Part shown: positions 18,320 through 25,699 of the stretch, in pieces
Position numbering within the stretch: position 1 is the first letter of the stretch
Layout: the number at the start of each line of letters is the position of its first letter
Source of the DNA: Phycisphaerae bacterium
Lineage (GTDB): Bacteria; Planctomycetota; Phycisphaerae; Sedimentisphaerales; Anaerobacaceae
Length of the DNA stretch: 33,751 nt
Direction: 5' to 3'
NCBI GenBank assembly: GCA_029858035.1
Contig: JAOUFU010000006.1
Span: 1-33,751, forward strand
The notes under the pieces: generated by a model
The model's input: only the letters and a program-made list of their open reading frames with translations
Told to the model about the DNA's origin: nothing
Database searches by the model: none
Program-made: the position numbers and the translations under genes

Positions 18320-19153
18320 TTATTTCCTTACCGCGTTTTTGGTTTTTCTGTAGGTTTTTCGCAGTTGTTCTATCCTTTGCCTTATTGTTTTCTCGGCTTG
18401 CTCGTCAAGGATATAAGCCTTGTTCATCGAGACAGCCGCCACGAGCCGGTGGTTGTTGTCGAGCCAGTACTCATAAGGAAGAATCCCATCCCCCAATTGG
18501 TCAAATCTGTGCAGGAACACATTTTTACCGCTCATTTTCATGGGATAAGCACCGCTATAGGACAACCGCTGACCCTGCTTCAAAAGACTGAGCCCTTCCA
18601 ACATATCGAAATTCAGCGAAGGTTCCTTATCGAACTTCAACCGCTGCACCGCTTCAAACAAACACCAATCGCTGGTTAGTGGGCCCCCGACCTCTCGTCT
18701 GAACTTGTGTCCGTCTCTCGCCCTAACGTTGATAATATTTCTATCGATGACGGCTCTCTCGTCCGTGCCCAGATCGTGCATATTCTGGCGGTTGGGGTCA
18801 AGAAAGTTACTTCGCAAGTGCCATTGGACAGGAGAACTCAACTGATTGTTCAAGCATTTTATCTCGGCCTCAAGAGTATGAAGCAATCCATCTGCCTGGA
18901 CAACTTCCTGGCGAACTTTCAACATGAACGGTTGATTTGCTTTACCGGCAGTTCGTTCGATTCGTAGAAATCCTACATTCTGGTTGCCTGTTTCAAGAAA
19001 TCCGTGGCAGGTCCAGATTCTGTATGTGCTTACCCAGTTCCCATCCGGCCTGAAATCTTCTGGTGCGGCTATAAATTCACCAATCGCTGACAATTGTGAC
19101 AGCAGCGCCGGTGTCAATGGTGAGCCGACTATCGTCCCATTTTTTTGGGCCAT
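18320..19153 (-). CDS. Orphan 277-aa protein between two sulfatases
   Basis: I do not recognise the family. The 277-aa product has no signal peptide or membrane segment. Its N-terminal half is mixed (GEFIAAPEDF, TYRIWTCHGFLETG, GFLRIERT). The second half alternates beta strands with charged turns and ends in a phrase like ILPYEYWLDNNHRL, followed by a basic helix (about 245-277) rich in Lys and Arg. The late pattern vaguely resembles DUF3108/LolA-type beta proteins, but that is by eye only. It lies 42 bases downstream of one sulfatase gene and only 5 bases upstream of another, so translation is probably coupled. A cytoplasmic partner to exported sulfatases is unexpected. It may have a misplaced start or take part in the locus in another way. 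Confidence 0.75.
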   Translation of the reverse strand: MAQKNGTIVGSPLTPALLSQLSAIGEFIAAPEDFRPDGNWVSTYRIWTCHGFLETGNQNVGFLRIERTAGKANQPFMLKVRQEVVQADGLLHTLEAEIKCLNNQLSSPVQWHLRSNFLDPNRQNMHDLGTDERAVIDRNIINVRARDGHKFRREVGGPLTSDWCLFEAVQRLKFDKEPSLNFDMLEGLSLLKQGQRLSYSGAYPMKMSGKNVFLHRFDQLGDGILPYEYWLDNNHRLVAAVSMNKAYILDEQAEKTIRQRIEQLRKTYRKTKNAVRK

Positions 19154-19195
19154 AATATTTGCTTTTCTATTCTTATTCTGAAAATATTTAACTCG

Positions 19196-20602
19196 CTACT
19201 TATAATCCTTTCCGGCAAGGCTGTTCTTGCAGTTTTTGCGCCACTTTTCGAGTGTTGTCTTCATCGATTTTAGAATTTGTGGTTTTTCTGCTGCCAGGTC
19301 TTTTTTCTCGCCGGGATCTTCTGCCAGGTCAAAGAGCATGTAGGTTTTGCCCTTGTTATTACTGTAGATTTTATAACGATTATCTGTGAGCGAGAGTTGG
19401 CTGCCTGATTCGAAGGCTATTGGGGTGGGGCGTTCTTTCATTTTGCCTTCAATCAAAGGCAGGAGGCTGACTCCGTCAATAGGTTTCGGCTGTCCCTTTA
19501 TTTTGATATTAAGGACGTCCAGAACGGTAAGGAAGTAATCCGACGTGCAACAGGGGACATCGGTTACTTTTCCGCCTTTTACGCGAGCAGGCCATTCGAG
19601 CAGGCCCGGAACACGGACTCCGCCTTCGAACAAGCTGCGTTTGCGTCCGCGCAGCGAACCAGCCGAGCCTCGCGTTCGACCGCTTCTGCCGTCTTTTCCT
19701 TCCGGACCGTTATCACTGCAAAACCATACCATTGTATTATTGGCGATGTCCAGCTCTCGCAGTTCCTTGCGAAGCCGACCCATCTGCTCATCCATCGCAG
19801 TAACACATCCATAGTAGTGTTGCTCGTCGTTGCTGTACTGCGAATACATCTTTCGATATTCCGCTCCCGCTACGACCGGTAAGTGCGGCGTATGAAACCA
19901 GACAACAGCGAGAAATGGCTTCTTGTTTTTTGCAGCATTCCGGATAAAAGGGACAACCCTATCCATAATAATTCGGCTGTCATCGCCTTCGAGATTTTCT
20001 GTTGTTTTTGTGCCGTCCTCTTTCCAGTAGTAGGTTCCATAAGGGGCGTTTGATTCAGGCTTTTTCATTGGGTCCCAGGTCGGGACCTTTGCTTCGGTGG
20101 AAAAGCATATATCGAATCCGTTCTCCCAGGGCGGCGAGTAGTGTTTTACACCTCGTGGACCGCCCCGGTTGGAATCCTTTTCTGTTTTAGTAAGTGTCCC
20201 CAAATGCCACTTTCCGAAATGACCGGTCGTGTATCCCCGTGTTTTCAGGGCCTCGGCCAGCGTGACTTCCTCTTTGGGCATGTGTCCCACATTAGCAAAG
20301 GTGATTCCATAGCGATAAGGATGGCGGCCTGTGAGGCAGCTTCCACGTGTCGGGGAGCATACGGGCGCAGCAGAATAGAAACGCGCGAATCTCAGGCCGG
20401 CTTTGGCCATCGCATCGAGGTTGGGAGTCTTAATAATCGAATTGCCGTTAAACCCCGGGTCGCCCCATCCGAGGTCGTCGGCCATGCAGAGGATAATGTT
20501 GGGCCAGGCGGTGCCAATGGTTTTTGAAAATAAAACCTCCGGCAGGGCCATAGCTACGGCACCGGCGGTAAACGAACGAAGAAAATTTCTTCTGCTAATC
20601 AT
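19196..20602 (-). CDS. Tat-exported sulfatase (arylsulfatase A / GALNS-like)
   Basis: This is a 468-aa S1-type sulfatase and the first gene of the leftward run. The N-terminus has a twin-arginine motif, SRRNFLRS, then a hydrophobic stretch ending about residue 27. ADDLGWGD carries the metal-binding aspartates (D42, D43), CSPTR gives the formylglycine cysteine C82, and GKWHLG and WFCSDNGPEG complete the site. The LFEGGVRVP block and the C-terminal DNRYKIYS region resemble arylsulfatase A and N-acetylgalactosamine-6-sulfatase. The ribosome binding site is weak. A plausible -10 lies about 51 bases upstream. The substrate is unknown; the family hydrolyses sulfate esters on sugars in the periplasm. 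Confidence 0.92.
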   Translation of the reverse strand: MISRRNFLRSFTAGAVAMALPEVLFSKTIGTAWPNIILCMADDLGWGDPGFNGNSIIKTPNLDAMAKAGLRFARFYSAAPVCSPTRGSCLTGRHPYRYGITFANVGHMPKEEVTLAEALKTRGYTTGHFGKWHLGTLTKTEKDSNRGGPRGVKHYSPPWENGFDICFSTEAKVPTWDPMKKPESNAPYGTYYWKEDGTKTTENLEGDDSRIIMDRVVPFIRNAAKNKKPFLAVVWFHTPHLPVVAGAEYRKMYSQYSNDEQHYYGCVTAMDEQMGRLRKELRELDIANNTMVWFCSDNGPEGKDGRSGRTRGSAGSLRGRKRSLFEGGVRVPGLLEWPARVKGGKVTDVPCCTSDYFLTVLDVLNIKIKGQPKPIDGVSLLPLIEGKMKERPTPIAFESGSQLSLTDNRYKIYSNNKGKTYMLFDLAEDPGEKKDLAAEKPQILKSMKTTLEKWRKNCKNSLAGKDYK

Positions 20603-20652
20603 TCTGCTTACATTCCCGAGAAAAAATGTAATTCACCCTCGACCTATTAGGG

Positions 20653-20658
20653 ATTATA
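20653..20658 (-). promoter_or_regulatory. Candidate -10 of the sulfatase run
   Basis: Read on the - strand, a perfect TATAAT lies about 51 bases before ATG 20602. The -35 is poor (TGGTTC-like, 17 bases upstream), so an activator or alternative sigma factor may be needed. It sits back to back with the permease promoter. Confidence 0.4.
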
Positions 20659-20726
20659 CTGTAAGCCAAAACTGCGAACCATGATAATAGATTTAGCGGC
20701 GTTTGTCTACTCCATTGATACTTCTG

Positions 20727-20753
20727 TTGAAAACTGTATTTTGCTGGTATAAT
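20727..20753 (+). promoter_or_regulatory. Extended -10 promoter of the permease gene
   Basis: TTGAAA (20727-20732) and TATAAT (20748-20753) are 15 bases apart, and TG at 20745-20746 makes an extended -10 element (TGGTATAAT). Transcription would start near 20760, about 100 bases before the permease start. Confidence 0.6.
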
Positions 20754-20785
20754 ACGGGACAAAAAGAGAAGAGCAGGAGTAAGTG

Positions 20786-20812
20786 ATGTTTTTATGGTTT
20801 TTGCACGATTAA
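20786..20812 (+). CDS. Possible 8-codon leader peptide MFLWFLHD
   Basis: ATG 20786 is preceded by AGGAG at 20775-20779 with 6 bases between, a better ribosome binding site than that of the downstream gene. The frame encodes Met-Phe-Leu-Trp-Phe-Leu-His-Asp and stops at TAA 20810-20812. The stop lies inside the left arm of an inverted repeat. The richness in Phe, Leu, Trp and His upstream of an amino-acid permease is what a ribosome-mediated attenuation leader would look like. It may also be chance; there is no run of identical codons. Confidence 0.4.
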   Translation: MFLWFLHD

Positions 20813-20837
20813 TTCGAGGCGTATGCAGCGAATTAAT
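20808..20837 (+). promoter_or_regulatory. Perfect 9-bp inverted repeat in the permease leader
   Basis: ATTAATTCG (20808-20816) and CGAATTAAT (20829-20837) are exact complements around a 12-base loop. The left arm overlaps the stop codon of the small leader ORF, and the right arm ends 22 bases before GTG 20860. There is no U-run after it, so it is not a classical terminator. It could be a hairpin that controls ribosome access or a dimeric repressor site. Confidence 0.6.
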
Positions 20838-20859
20838 GCAATAAAAGGCAGGTTTTAAG

Positions 20860-22746
20860 GTGGCCCAGCTAAAGAAACAATTAGGCGCTCTTGATGTATT
20901 TTCCGTGGCATCGGGGGCGATGATAAGTTCGGGCCTTTTTGTATTGCCCGCCATCGTGTTTATGAAAGCCGGGCCCGCGATGATCCTGTCGTATCTTTTT
21001 GCATCGCTTTTAATCATTCCGAGCGTCCTGAGCAAGGCTGAACTGGCCACGGCCATGCCGCGCGCGGGGGGGACATATTTTTTTGTCGAGCGCAGCCTGG
21101 GCCCGAGCTGGGGGGTGTTCAGTGGGCTGGCGGGCTGGTTTTCATTGGCATTGAAAAGCGCCTTTGCCGTTGTCGGTATGGCCGTGCTAATCGAAGTTGT
21201 TTTGCAAAAGGCATTTCCTGTTCAGCTAAGCCACTGGCATCTGAAAGCCATAGCGGCGGGCTGCTGTCTTTTCTTTATGGCACTGAACATTGTAAGCGTT
21301 AAACACACAAGCAGATTTCAAATTGTGCTTGTGGCTATATTGCTGGCGATTCTCGCTTTTTTTGTGCTCTTCGGCAGCAAAAGCGTCGAGGCTGTTCGAT
21401 TCAAGGGCTTTCTGGACCATGGCTGGTTGAAAGTGCTGGCGACAACCGGCTTGGTTTTTGTCAGCTTCGGCGGGCTGACGAAGGTCGCCAGCATCGCAGA
21501 GGAAGTGAAACAACCCGGCAAAAATCTGCCGATGGGGATGATCTTAGCCTGGTTTGTTGTGACCGGTTTCTATCTTGCTGTCATCATCATTACAGTAGGT
21601 GTGACGGATGGCGCAGAATTCAAGGAGATGTACGAGCAGGAGAGGTTGATGCCGATATCTTTGGCCGCGTCCAAATTTATGGGCTCGTTTGGATTTGCAC
21701 TGCTCAGCGTGGCTGCGATAGCCGCTTTTGTAACCACGGCAAACGGGGGGATACTGGCTGCATCACGTTCTCCTTTTGCTATGAGCAGGGACCAGTTACT
21801 GCCACCGATATTATCTCATGTCAACGAGCGATTCAAAACACCCCACCTGAGCATAGCGCTGACGGGCGGCTTTATGATTGCGGCGATAGTCTTTCTCGAT
21901 ATTGAATCGCTGGTAAAGACAGCCTCGACTCTGATGATAATCCTTTTTATTCTTGTCAATACCAGCGTGATTATCATGCGTGAGAGCAGGATACAAAGCT
22001 ATCGTCCGATGTTCAAGTCACCGTTGTATCCCTATATTCATATATTTGCTATTATCGCTTACAGCGCTTTGATCATAGATATGGGGCGGGTGCCGCTGCT
22101 GATTACGGGCGCTTTCATCGTAGTCAGCGCAGGGTGGTTTATCTTCTATGTCCGGCGGCACGTCAGCCGAGCGTCAGCGGTTATGCACGTTGTTGAACGG
22201 GTCACCGACCACGAGCTAAAGACCGTAACCCTTGAAAACGAACTGCGAGACATACTGCTGCAGCGTGACGATATAATCGAGGACAAGTTCGACCAATTGA
22301 TACGGGAATGTGAAATCATCGATGTTCAAGGCAAAATGCACTCCGAAGAAATGTTTCGCCGGGTTTCTAAAATACTGGAGCCCAGACTTGATATCAGCGA
22401 GTATGTGCTTTTCGAGAGATTTCTTCACCGGGAAGCCGAAGGTGGAACGGTGGTTCAGCCTGGTTTTGCCATACCTCACATCGTGATTGAGGGCAATAAC
22501 AAATTCGATATCCTTCTTGTGCGGGCCCGTGACGGTATTGACTTCCCGGACACTGCGGATCCGGTCAAAATCATGTTCGTTCTGGTCGGCAGCCGAAACG
22601 AGCGGAATTATCATCTCCGCGCCTTGATGGCTATAGCCCAGATTGCCCAGGAGAAGGATTTTGAAAAGCGATGGCTTGTGGCAAGGGACACGGCCGCGAT
22701 ACGAAATTTAATCCTGCTGTCAACAAGAAAAAGAGATACAAAATGA
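20860..22746 (+). CDS. APC-superfamily amino-acid permease fused to a PTS EIIA-like domain
   Basis: This is a 628-aa inner-membrane protein. Residues about 8-435 form an APC-type permease with about 12 membrane segments, beginning LGALDVFSVASGAMISSGLF, the conserved helix-1 substrate and cation region, with the helix 6 region SFGGLTKVASIAEE (about 202-215). After a cytoplasmic linker (435-505), residues about 508-625 resemble a fructose-type EIIA (PTS_EIIA_2), with PGFAIPH placing the expected phospho-histidine at H540. Such fusions may couple amino-acid uptake to PTS phosphorylation state. The start is GTG 20860, with AAGG/AGG (20845-20852) about 7 bases upstream. It is preceded by a promoter, a tiny ORF and an inverted repeat, and ends next to the convergent TerB-like gene. 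The transported amino acid cannot be told. Confidence 0.88.
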   Translation: MAQLKKQLGALDVFSVASGAMISSGLFVLPAIVFMKAGPAMILSYLFASLLIIPSVLSKAELATAMPRAGGTYFFVERSLGPSWGVFSGLAGWFSLALKSAFAVVGMAVLIEVVLQKAFPVQLSHWHLKAIAAGCCLFFMALNIVSVKHTSRFQIVLVAILLAILAFFVLFGSKSVEAVRFKGFLDHGWLKVLATTGLVFVSFGGLTKVASIAEEVKQPGKNLPMGMILAWFVVTGFYLAVIIITVGVTDGAEFKEMYEQERLMPISLAASKFMGSFGFALLSVAAIAAFVTTANGGILAASRSPFAMSRDQLLPPILSHVNERFKTPHLSIALTGGFMIAAIVFLDIESLVKTASTLMIILFILVNTSVIIMRESRIQSYRPMFKSPLYPYIHIFAIIAYSALIIDMGRVPLLITGAFIVVSAGWFIFYVRRHVSRASAVMHVVERVTDHELKTVTLENELRDILLQRDDIIEDKFDQLIRECEIIDVQGKMHSEEMFRRVSKILEPRLDISEYVLFERFLHREAEGGTVVQPGFAIPHIVIEGNNKFDILLVRARDGIDFPDTADPVKIMFVLVGSRNERNYHLRALMAIAQIAQEKDFEKRWLVARDTAAIRNLILLSTRKRDTK

Positions 22747-22769
22747 TAAGCGTATCTATCGATGTCAAT

Positions 22770-22803
22770 CCGGCATAGCAGGTCCGACTTATGGTAGTGC
22801 CGG
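22770..22803. terminator. Possible hairpin between convergent genes
   Basis: CCGGCA (22770-22775) and TGCCGG (22798-22803) can pair around a 22-base loop, located between the permease stop and the TerB-like gene stop. The stem is only 6 bp and is not followed by a clear U-run on either strand, so a terminator role is uncertain. Confidence 0.3.
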
Positions 22804-22817
22804 CTTGGATATATGTT

Positions 22818-23744
22818 TTACAAAACTTCCCTGTCCTCATCAGGTATTGTCAGCTTTGCATCAATAAAATCTTTGTGCGTTAATTTGAGGGAATTTGAAA
22901 TTTTGCGAATTTCCTCGGTTTCGTCGTACGACGTCTTCTCCGAAGCGTTGGCAATCCTGAACAGACACTTAATAAAGTCTCTTCGCTCATCCAAAGTTGT
23001 GCAGTCGAAAAAACCGCGTGTGAGACGAAAATAATCAAGGCCCTGCAAATTTTTGTCGCAGCTAATTTGTGTCACGATTTGTGCCTGCTGTTCGGACAGG
23101 CCCCATTGCGTTGAAAGCACATTCTTGATGATTCTTTTTTCATCATCTGAGATATCCGAATCCACCGCCGAGATTCGAGACAAAAGTCCTGCTGCAAGGC
23201 AAAGCTTTTTGACCTGTTCGGAGGGCAAATCAAATTTTATCCCCTTCTTTTCGCTTTCCGATTTGAGGTTGTAATAGATGTTATTTTCTATGTAATCATC
23301 GATTTGACTTTCTCTTTGAGCGGCAGTTTTGTAATGTTGGTCCCGGCCGGTCACAGCGGTCTTTATCATTTTTGACACTCTCGCCAGCAAACCGATGTTC
23401 ATATCCCATACACCATTTTTGACTTCCTCAAGAACAGCTTTTTCTTCTTCGGTAACGACGCCATCGGCCTTGACCAGCTTCTCCAGGGTGGAAACCACCA
23501 GTTCCTTGTCTTCCTCAGATTTAATTTGCTCTAAAACCGAACGAAGTAGATTCATTCTCTCCTCCGTACTAACGGGCGAGTCCATATAAATTTCCAAATG
23601 CGCCCATTCGTCACCCGTAACATCCTCAAGATTAAAGAGCAAGTCCTTCAGCGCGTTGATTTCCTCGTTTTGCAACTCGCCATCAACCCATGCGGCGGCT
23701 ATGACCAACTTCGCAAGGTCCATAATGAACTTCCTGTCAGGCAT
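22818..23744 (-). CDS. Duplicated TerB-like domain protein
   Basis: This is a 308-aa soluble, mostly helical protein. The start at 23744 has a strong AAGGAG about 6 bases upstream. Two TerB-like (tellurite-resistance/stress) repeats are seen: about 5-120 (KLVIAAAWVDGELQNEE, then KLVKADGVVTEEE) and about 180-295 (CLAAGLLSRISAVDSDISDDE, then RIANASEKTSYDETEE). These follow the family pattern of an A-x-A-D-G helix followed by acidic metal-binding residues. TerB proteins bind divalent metal and often act at the membrane in stress responses. A 48-base gap separates it from the RDD gene downstream, so the two may be co-transcribed. No tellurite genes accompany it, so a general metal-binding or scaffold role is more likely. 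Confidence 0.8.
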   Translation of the reverse strand: MPDRKFIMDLAKLVIAAAWVDGELQNEEINALKDLLFNLEDVTGDEWAHLEIYMDSPVSTEERMNLLRSVLEQIKSEEDKELVVSTLEKLVKADGVVTEEEKAVLEEVKNGVWDMNIGLLARVSKMIKTAVTGRDQHYKTAAQRESQIDDYIENNIYYNLKSESEKKGIKFDLPSEQVKKLCLAAGLLSRISAVDSDISDDEKRIIKNVLSTQWGLSEQQAQIVTQISCDKNLQGLDYFRLTRGFFDCTTLDERRDFIKCLFRIANASEKTSYDETEEIRKISNSLKLTHKDFIDAKLTIPDEDREVL

Positions 23745-23792
23745 AACTATCTCCTTACATCAAAATTTACCACCCTTGAAAACCATTGCGGG

Positions 23793-24272
23793 CTAATCAC
23801 CTGATGCCAATTTCTCCTGTTCTTTCATATACTGGCGGAAATTTTTCTGTGTATCGGTCTGCCGTACGTATGGTCTGAACTGCACGACCGTCCCGCAGAT
23901 GTGGTCGTACCAGGTTGTGCCCTGATAGGCAATTTGAAAAGCACATAACAGCGCACCAATACCGGTGCCGATTGCCAATAGTTTTAGCGTTTCACGTCCC
24001 AGCGCCCTTAAAATCCCCGGCCGGTTCCCGGCGTAAACCACTTCCAGACGACAAATGATTTTACCGGGCGTCTTACCCCACAGGCCCGTGGTGAGCCCAA
24101 AGTAAAGAAAAGGCCAGGCGATAAGCAGAGCGAACCAAAATGGCACAAAAAGAAGGGCCAAACTGCCGGACTTTTCAACAATCCATCCTGTACCACTTAG
24201 AACCAGCAGAATCGAGAAGAAACAGATTGGCAGATCAATTATTAACGCGAGCGCTCTCAGGCCAACTTCCAT
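23793..24272 (-). CDS. RDD-family membrane protein
   Basis: This is a 159-aa integral membrane protein with three predicted hydrophobic segments (about 7-27, 38-62 and 96-115). Family markers are LRALALIIDL near the start (the Arg and Asp that name the family), WGKTPGKIICRLEVV in the middle and YDHICGTVV near the end. The RDD family has no agreed function; some members affect ion transport. The C-terminal ~30 residues are charged and cytoplasmic. It lies downstream of the TerB-like gene, on the same strand. Confidence 0.85.
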   Translation of the reverse strand: MEVGLRALALIIDLPICFFSILLVLSGTGWIVEKSGSLALLFVPFWFALLIAWPFLYFGLTTGLWGKTPGKIICRLEVVYAGNRPGILRALGRETLKLLAIGTGIGALLCAFQIAYQGTTWYDHICGTVVQFRPYVRQTDTQKNFRQYMKEQEKLASGD

Positions 24273-24349
24273 CCTCAGATTCCCTTATCTGTTGAACCTT
24301 ATCTAATCTGCCATTGGATTTTGAATTGCTTATGCTCTTGGGCAGGTTG

Positions 24350-25684
24350 TTAACTTTTGATCTCTTTAGTTTGAATGGATTTGAACGATTTCAATATGAG
24401 CCCGGCCAGTACCACTACTACCGCACCCATGATTATCCATAGTAGAACTTTATGTTTTTCCGTCCAGGCAAGAGGTTTGGGCTCGACCTGTCCAAACAGT
24501 GGATTATTGTTAAGAGGACCCAGATTAGCGGATCTTGCTTCAACTTGCAAAGGATTATCCAGCCTTTGCGCAAGGTCATATCGCGGCTTACCGGCTGATT
24601 GCGAGCCGACGTAAAGTGTAGGTGCGATATCATCCTGTGCCGGGAAGACTATGTTGTCCGCTATCATTTTAGCCGACGTCGAATTTATCACCAAAGGCTT
24701 GTCATCATAATTGCTGATGACAATCTTTAGATACCTGTAAACACGCCTGCCTGAAGGAACACGCAAAACCAGCTTCTCGCGTCTTTTGCCGCTTGCCTCG
24801 GGATATCTGTAAATCGTGTCACTGATTATTCCTTTCCACGCTACTTCAACTTCCCTGAATCGCTGTCTGTTATCTTCGCTGTCGATCTTGACCTTCTGCG
24901 TAGCCTCATCTCTGCCAAGGATTGTGACATACCTGTAAAACGCATTGTCAGCGACATCCAGCTCAATTTCACTCACCGGCAGATGACGATACGCAAGGTC
25001 GTATACATAAATGCTCGATTTGTTCTTTTCATTCTCACTGTGCTCTACCTGTAATATCTTCACAGGCTGACGCTTTGCGGGCTTACTTTCATGCTTAAAC
25101 GCTCTTACTGCATTTATAACGGGACTTTTCTCTTCTGTCGCCATTGGCTCAACGGTAATCCGCAAATAGCGGTAATCGTTCATGGGCAAATCAACCCTTT
25201 CAAAACGCGTGCGGTAATCAACCGCAAAAACAAACGCTGTATCCACAATTGTAAAGAACTGGACATTATCATTGGAACCTTCAATCTTAACAGGCCGCCT
25301 GAAGTTGTTTCCGCCGGTTTCGACTTCGATTTGATTCTTCACAATTTGCTTGCCGAAATCCAGCGTCACCAAAGCGGCCCCTTCTATATTCGTTGAGCGG
25401 TTTATTAAGTCCGGGTTATACTTGAGCCTGTCCGTAATATCACTTGGTTTAGCCGGCACGTAAGGAACCTGCCGGTCATTCGCGTCTAAAAGCCGGATGT
25501 CGGCAAGGTCGTCTCTGGCCGCGTCGTAAATTTCTGGTGTAAGAGTTAGTCTGCAGTACCGGTCGGTACCTTCCTCAACAGTTATCTGGGCCTGATATTT
25601 CCAATTAGCCAGGTCAAGCGCAAAAACATTGTTTACTAATCCCACCAGCAATACAACTATGACAAAAATTTTTAACCTTATCAT
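24350..25684 (-). CDS. DUF3999-family membrane-anchored protein
   Basis: This is a 444-aa envelope protein. ATG 25684 is chosen: GAGGT lies 6 bases upstream, and a longer TTG frame from 25699 has no advantage. It has a signal peptide (about 1-23, ending VFA), a large beta-rich exported region with repeated galactose-binding-like motifs of the form Y-RYL-I (YRYLRITVEP, YRYLKIVIS), and one C-terminal membrane helix (about 416-436) followed by a short basic tail. This architecture and its place directly after a DUF2339 gene match the conserved DUF2339-DUF3999 pair. The function is unknown; the pair is presumed to act together in the envelope. The upstream stop codon lies 15 bases before this start, so translation is probably coupled. 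Confidence 0.83.
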   Translation of the reverse strand: MIRLKIFVIVVLLVGLVNNVFALDLANWKYQAQITVEEGTDRYCRLTLTPEIYDAARDDLADIRLLDANDRQVPYVPAKPSDITDRLKYNPDLINRSTNIEGAALVTLDFGKQIVKNQIEVETGGNNFRRPVKIEGSNDNVQFFTIVDTAFVFAVDYRTRFERVDLPMNDYRYLRITVEPMATEEKSPVINAVRAFKHESKPAKRQPVKILQVEHSENEKNKSSIYVYDLAYRHLPVSEIELDVADNAFYRYVTILGRDEATQKVKIDSEDNRQRFREVEVAWKGIISDTIYRYPEASGKRREKLVLRVPSGRRVYRYLKIVISNYDDKPLVINSTSAKMIADNIVFPAQDDIAPTLYVGSQSAGKPRYDLAQRLDNPLQVEARSANLGPLNNNPLFGQVEPKPLAWTEKHKVLLWIIMGAVVVVLAGLILKSFKSIQTKEIKS

Positions 25685-25699
25685 ATTTAGACCTCGCAA

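Noticed and set aside
22770-22803. Hairpin as an integron attC-like site
   Set aside because: No integrase, no repeat copies and no core site; at most a weak terminator.
22818-23744. TerB-like gene as part of a tellurite-resistance or phage-defence operon
   Set aside because: No TerC, TerD, TerY or defence genes nearby. The neighbours are ordinary envelope proteins.
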